Source: CAYWRZ01 sp964460845
GTDB taxonomy: Bacteria > Bacteroidota > Bacteroidia > Flavobacteriales_D > UBA2798
Length of the DNA: 64,000 nucleotides
Assembly: GCA_964460845.1 (NCBI GenBank)
Contig: CAYWRZ010000001.1
Span: 248,001 to 312,000 of the forward strand
Reading direction: 5' to 3'
The notes under the pieces are model-generated. The model saw nothing but the letters and a program-made list of their open reading frames with translations, was not told the DNA's origin and ran no database searches. Both the position numbers and the translations under genes were made by a program. Of this stretch, positions 60,811-64,000 are shown piece by piece (the stretch's first letter is position 1; each line of letters starts with the position of its first letter).

Positions 60811-62127
60811 CTATTCTACGATAAGTTCTACTCTTCGGTTGAGCGCTCTCGATTTTTCTGTTGCATTATCGGCCACCGGATAACGGCTGCCAAAACCGTT
60901 GTACCGCATCCGTTCGGGATTTATGCCTTTCTCTTTGAGGTAACTATATACCGCACCGGCCCGGTTACCCGATAAAATTTCGTTGGCTTCGGCATTGCCC
61001 TGCGCATCGGTATGACCGCAGATACGCACCCTCAGATCCGGATAACGCTGCATCCAGCCGTATAGTTGATCCAGCTCCGTAAAAGAGGCTTGCAGCAACT
61101 CGTATTTAGCCGTTTCAAAATAAATATTCCGCAGGGTAATCAAGGCCCCTTCTTCGGGCTGTTCTTCAAAAGGATTATGCGCTAATACTTCGCCTTTTCC
61201 CGCTTCGACCAAACTGAGATCATCAAAGCAATAATTGACGCTGAACCGGTTTTTACGCGTTTCGTACCGGTATTCCAACCGCGAAATCCCCTGGTCATAT
61301 TTTTTTTCCGTTTCGCGAACACGTGCACTCATTTCCTGTTGCAAGACACTGTTTTTACGCTGAATCTCGTTCCATTTTTTAACCTGCTTCTTATTCACTT
61401 TCGGTGATTTTCCGCCGTGTAAAATAGAAAGATCTCCGGCAGTCACCGAAGGCTGTTCCCCAAGCGGAATAACCTTTGTCCGGTATTCTTCACGAATAAG
61501 CGCGGCCGCCTGTTCTTTTTCCCGCTGCAATTCAGCGATCGAGTCTTTTAAGGCGCCCAGCTCTTCATCCATCGCCAATTGCTGAGCCACATTGGTGAAA
61601 TTCCCGATGGTGAGGTATTCTTCTCCGCCCTGTGCGGTAAACGTTATCTCGTAATAGCTCCAATTGCGATCCTTAGAATGATCGATGCGAAAAACCAACT
61701 GCGGCGTTACATACAGAAAAAGCTTGTAACGCACATCTATCGGGTAATCCGAAAAATACCAATGTATAGCCTGTAGCTCACGCGGATTGTCATTTCGCAT
61801 AAACGGATCGCTCGAATTGCTGATCCGCACATACATTCCCGCACGATACCGCTTACCGGCCTCCAGCTTTTGGCTGAGCCGCACGTGCATAAATTCATTG
61901 GGCTCATTCAGGTACATACAAAGCGCATGATACCCCTCGCCCGAATGGGCAGGACAGGATTCCAGCGCTGCGCATTGGTAAAAATGATTGTAATCGTGCA
62001 AGGGTTGGGTCCAATACAGCGATTTCCCACCCTGTTGCGCTTCAAACCCCGGATTGGGGATAAGATTTTGAGCCGCAGCCGTAGCTACCACTCCCCATAT
62101 CAGAAAAACCCCTATTATCCGCTTCAC
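60811..62127 (-). CDS. OmpA family protein with N-terminal carbohydrate-binding-like domain
   Basis: A 438-residue exported protein. The signal peptide is RIIGVFLIWGVVATAAAQ. Residues about 20-180 form a beta-sandwich beginning NLIPNPGFE, resembling galactose-binding-like modules. A coiled coil (about 185-300) follows. The C-terminal OmpA domain (about 330-438) has NIYFETAKYEL, RICGHTDAQGN and LSGNRAGAVYSYLKEKGI, which bind peptidoglycan. The GTG at 62127 is chosen because it directly precedes the signal peptide and follows a CTTATTTTG promoter-like element; an ATG-initiated longer frame adds 35 unlikely residues. It may anchor a surface glycan or protein to the wall. Confidence 0.85.
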   Translation of the reverse strand: MKRIIGVFLIWGVVATAAAQNLIPNPGFEAQQGGKSLYWTQPLHDYNHFYQCAALESCPAHSGEGYHALCMYLNEPNEFMHVRLSQKLEAGKRYRAGMYVRISNSSDPFMRNDNPRELQAIHWYFSDYPIDVRYKLFLYVTPQLVFRIDHSKDRNWSYYEITFTAQGGEEYLTIGNFTNVAQQLAMDEELGALKDSIAELQREKEQAAALIREEYRTKVIPLGEQPSVTAGDLSILHGGKSPKVNKKQVKKWNEIQRKNSVLQQEMSARVRETEKKYDQGISRLEYRYETRKNRFSVNYCFDDLSLVEAGKGEVLAHNPFEEQPEEGALITLRNIYFETAKYELLQASFTELDQLYGWMQRYPDLRVRICGHTDAQGNAEANEILSGNRAGAVYSYLKEKGINPERMRYNGFGSRYPVADNATEKSRALNRRVELIVE

Positions 62128-62212
62128 CCTTCCAAAATAAGGAAAAAACCCATGCGGTAGCTGCCGTTTCTGCCTTTTATCACAAACCCGAAAATAGTAC
62201 CGCCGGACTATG

Positions 62213-62220
62213 TACATTTG
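62213..62220 (+). promoter_or_regulatory. Predicted -7 element of the prolyl oligopeptidase gene
   Basis: TACATTTG, an exact TAnnTTTG match, lies 3 nt before an ATG at 62224 and 24 nt before the preferred ATG at 62245. Confidence 0.5.
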
Positions 62221-62244
62221 TACATGAACCAATTTTTGCCCATT

Positions 62245-64000
62245 ATGCGCTATACGGTACTTGCTTTTATGATCACCAGTTCATTTTTTGCCTGCAAAGG
62301 CTCCGGGGACCAAGGCCAGAAGGCTGAATCCCGCGATGCGGTTTACGAAAAACCAGAGGTAGCTTACCCCGATACCCGCACGGAAGACGTAAGCGATACT
62401 TATTTCGGTACGCTTGTCAGCGACCCTTACCGCTGGCTCGAAGACGATACCGCACGTGAAGTGACCGACTGGGTAAAGCGACAAAATGAAGTGACCTTCG
62501 GCTATTTGGAAAAAATTCCTTTCCGCGACAAATTCAAAACCCGGCTCGAAGAAATTTACAACTATCCACGTATCTCTGCGCCCCTGAAAGCCGGAGAATA
62601 TTATTTCTTCTATAAAAACGACGGTCTGCAAAACCAGGCCGTGATTTACTACAAAAAAGGACTCGACGGAAAAGAAGAAGTATTTCTCGACCCGAATGCC
62701 TTGTCGGCCAACGGCACCGTCTCCATCGGACTGGTCGGCTTCTCGAAAGACCACCGCTATGTAGCCTACTCACGCTCCGAAGCCGGATCAGACTGGCAGG
62801 AAATACGCGTGATGGAAATTGAAAACAAACGCGAGCTGCCCGATGTACTTCGCTGGGTGAAATTTTCAGGCGCAGGCTGGCATGGCGACGGATTTTTCTA
62901 CAGCCGTTATCCCGAACCGGTAAAAGGGAAAGAGCTTTCAGCCACCAACCAGTTCCATAAAGTGTATTACCACAAGCTGGGCGATCCGCAAGAAAAAGAC
63001 GTCCTGATTTTTGAAGACAAGCAAAATCCGCTGCGTTACCATAACGTATCGCTGACCGAAGACGAAAAATACCTCGTACTTTATGTCGCTGAAGGAACCG
63101 ACGGTTTCGAATGCCATTACAAACCCACCGATCTGAAAACCGGCAACTTCAAACCGCTGTTCACCGGATTCAAAAACAAAAGCTCGGTAGTCGATCACAA
63201 AGACGGTAAATTCTATGTCATCACCGACATCGATGCGCCGCGTTACCGCCTGGTGGCCATCGACCCGGCCAATCCCGCCAAAGAAAACTGGAAAGACATT
63301 ATTCCGCAATCCGAAAACCTGCTCGAAGGTGTCAATACCGGCGGCGGAAAACTTTTCGCACAATACCTGAAAGACGTCACCACACGGGTATATCAGTACG
63401 ATTACGACGGCCGTCAGGAACGTGAAATCAGCTTCCCTGCTCCCGGATCGGCCGGCGGATTCTCGGGTAAAAAAGAAGACAGCGAGCTGTTCTACGTCTT
63501 TACTTCTTTCACTTATCCTACCACCATCTACAAATACAATGTGGCCAGCGGCGAATCGGAAGTGTTTTACAAGCCTGAGCTAAAATTCAACCCCGAAGAT
63601 TTCGAGTCGAAACAGGTATTCTACACCAGCAAAGACGGCACTAAGGTTTCCCTGTTTATCGTACATAAAAAAGGACTTGCCCTCGACGGTAAAAACCCGA
63701 CGCTGCTTTACGGCTACGGCGGCTTCAACATCAGCCTCACTCCTTCCTTCTCCGTATCGATCATCCCCATTCTCGAAAACAACGGCGTGTATGCCATGGC
63801 TAACCTTCGCGGAGGTGGAGAATACGGTGAAGAATGGCACAAAGACGGTATGCTCGACAACAAGCAAAACGTGTTCGACGACTTCATCGCAGCCGCCGAA
63901 TACCTTATCCAGCAGAAATACACTTCTTCCGAAAAGCTCGGTATTTCGGGCGGTTCTAATGGCGGACTCCTGGTCGGTGCCTGCATGACCCAGCGTCCCG
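62245..64000 (+). CDS. Prolyl oligopeptidase family (S9A) lipoprotein, 3' end outside window
   Basis: The first 585 or so residues of an S9A serine peptidase. The signal peptide ends in a lipobox (SSFFAC), so it is probably a membrane-anchored lipoprotein. The seven-blade propeller begins DPYRWLEDDTAREVTDWVKRQN, typical of prolyl oligopeptidase. The catalytic domain shows PTLLYGYGGFN, NLRGGGEYGEEWH and the nucleophile motif SGGSNGGLL. The Asp and His of the triad lie past the window edge. It cleaves short peptides after proline. ATG 62245 gives the normal lipoprotein signal, and ATG 62224 is in frame seven codons upstream. Confidence 0.92.
   Translation, partial: MRYTVLAFMITSSFFACKGSGDQGQKAESRDAVYEKPEVAYPDTRTEDVSDTYFGTLVSDPYRWLEDDTAREVTDWVKRQNEVTFGYLEKIPFRDKFKTRLEEIYNYPRISAPLKAGEYYFFYKNDGLQNQAVIYYKKGLDGKEEVFLDPNALSANGTVSIGLVGFSKDHRYVAYSRSEAGSDWQEIRVMEIENKRELPDVLRWVKFSGAGWHGDGFFYSRYPEPVKGKELSATNQFHKVYYHKLGDPQEKDVLIFEDKQNPLRYHNVSLTEDEKYLVLYVAEGTDGFECHYKPTDLKTGNFKPLFTGFKNKSSVVDHKDGKFYVITDIDAPRYRLVAIDPANPAKENWKDIIPQSENLLEGVNTGGGKLFAQYLKDVTTRVYQYDYDGRQEREISFPAPGSAGGFSGKKEDSELFYVFTSFTYPTTIYKYNVASGESEVFYKPELKFNPEDFESKQVFYTSKDGTKVSLFIVHKKGLALDGKNPTLLYGYGGFNISLTPSFSVSIIPILENNGVYAMANLRGGGEYGEEWHKDGMLDNKQNVFDDFIAAAEYLIQQKYTSSEKLGISGGSNGGLLVGACMTQRP

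Overview
The window is chromosomal DNA from a member of the Bacteroidota. The evidence is a type IX secretion (T9SS) cargo with a C-terminal sorting-type domain, a PorV/PorQ-family porin-like protein, the gliding lipoprotein GldH, two CarboxypepD_reg-like/TonB-dependent receptors, phylum-typical gene strings (holB-ricT-gldH-PBP1A; ftsX-DUF3098-uppP-truB; DUF4271-hemD-rnpA-S41 protease), and promoters of the Bacteroidota TAnnTTTG (-7) type. Presence of T9SS and GldH points away from a Bacteroides-like gut lineage and towards an environmental class (Sphingobacteriia, Chitinophagia, Saprospiria, Cytophagia or Flavobacteriia). I cannot place it more finely. No phage, IS element, CRISPR array, rRNA or tRNA was seen, and gene density is very high.

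Layout. 1-3.4 kb: a partial family 2 glycosyltransferase and a flippase-like membrane protein, head-to-head with ruvC, then greA-HIT. 3.4-12.5 kb: a three-gene surface module consisting of a TonB-dependent receptor, a 1394-residue T9SS cargo and a PorV-family protein, all on the minus strand under one predicted promoter. 12.7-16.4 kb: a tiny basic exported protein, a Rieske-like lipoprotein without cluster ligands, ahcY, a phosphopantetheinyl transferase and an archaeal-type (heptaprenyl/geranylgeranyl)glyceryl phosphate synthase. 16.4-20.5 kb: a thiamine salvage locus with two TPP riboswitches controlling an outer-membrane receptor and a set made of a thiamine-binding protein, a PnuT-type permease and a NadR-like kinase. 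20.5-30.9 kb: plsC, gatC, hemA, nrdBA, a DUF3109 protein, glyS and a hemC-hemD fusion.

31-38.3 kb: envelope glycan genes (GT2, GT9, O-antigen ligase), S41 protease, rnpA, a second hemD and DUF4271. 38.3-46.1 kb: glutaryl-CoA dehydrogenase, a fused dipeptide/oligopeptide ABC ATPase, a GT-C-like membrane protein, a UDP-galactopyranose-mutase-like flavoprotein and 3-oxoacid CoA-transferase (scoAB). 46.1-54 kb: PBP1A, gldH, ricT, holB, pgk, comF. 54-64 kb: a coiled-coil membrane protein, truB-uppP-DUF3098-ftsX, leuS, an OmpA-family protein and a prolyl oligopeptidase cut by the window edge.

Two themes recur. First, many genes have a TAnnTTTG (or TTCG/TTTA variant) element only 3-9 nt before the start codon, implying leaderless or near-leaderless mRNAs; this also fixes several start codons (for example ruvC). 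Second, operons are packed with TGATG or ATGA stop-start overlaps. The best candidates for under-described biology are the TonB receptor/T9SS cargo/PorV triad, the riboswitch-controlled NadR-like kinase, the ligand-less Rieske lipoprotein, and a CxxC-x15-CxxC insert in the extracytoplasmic part of PBP1A.
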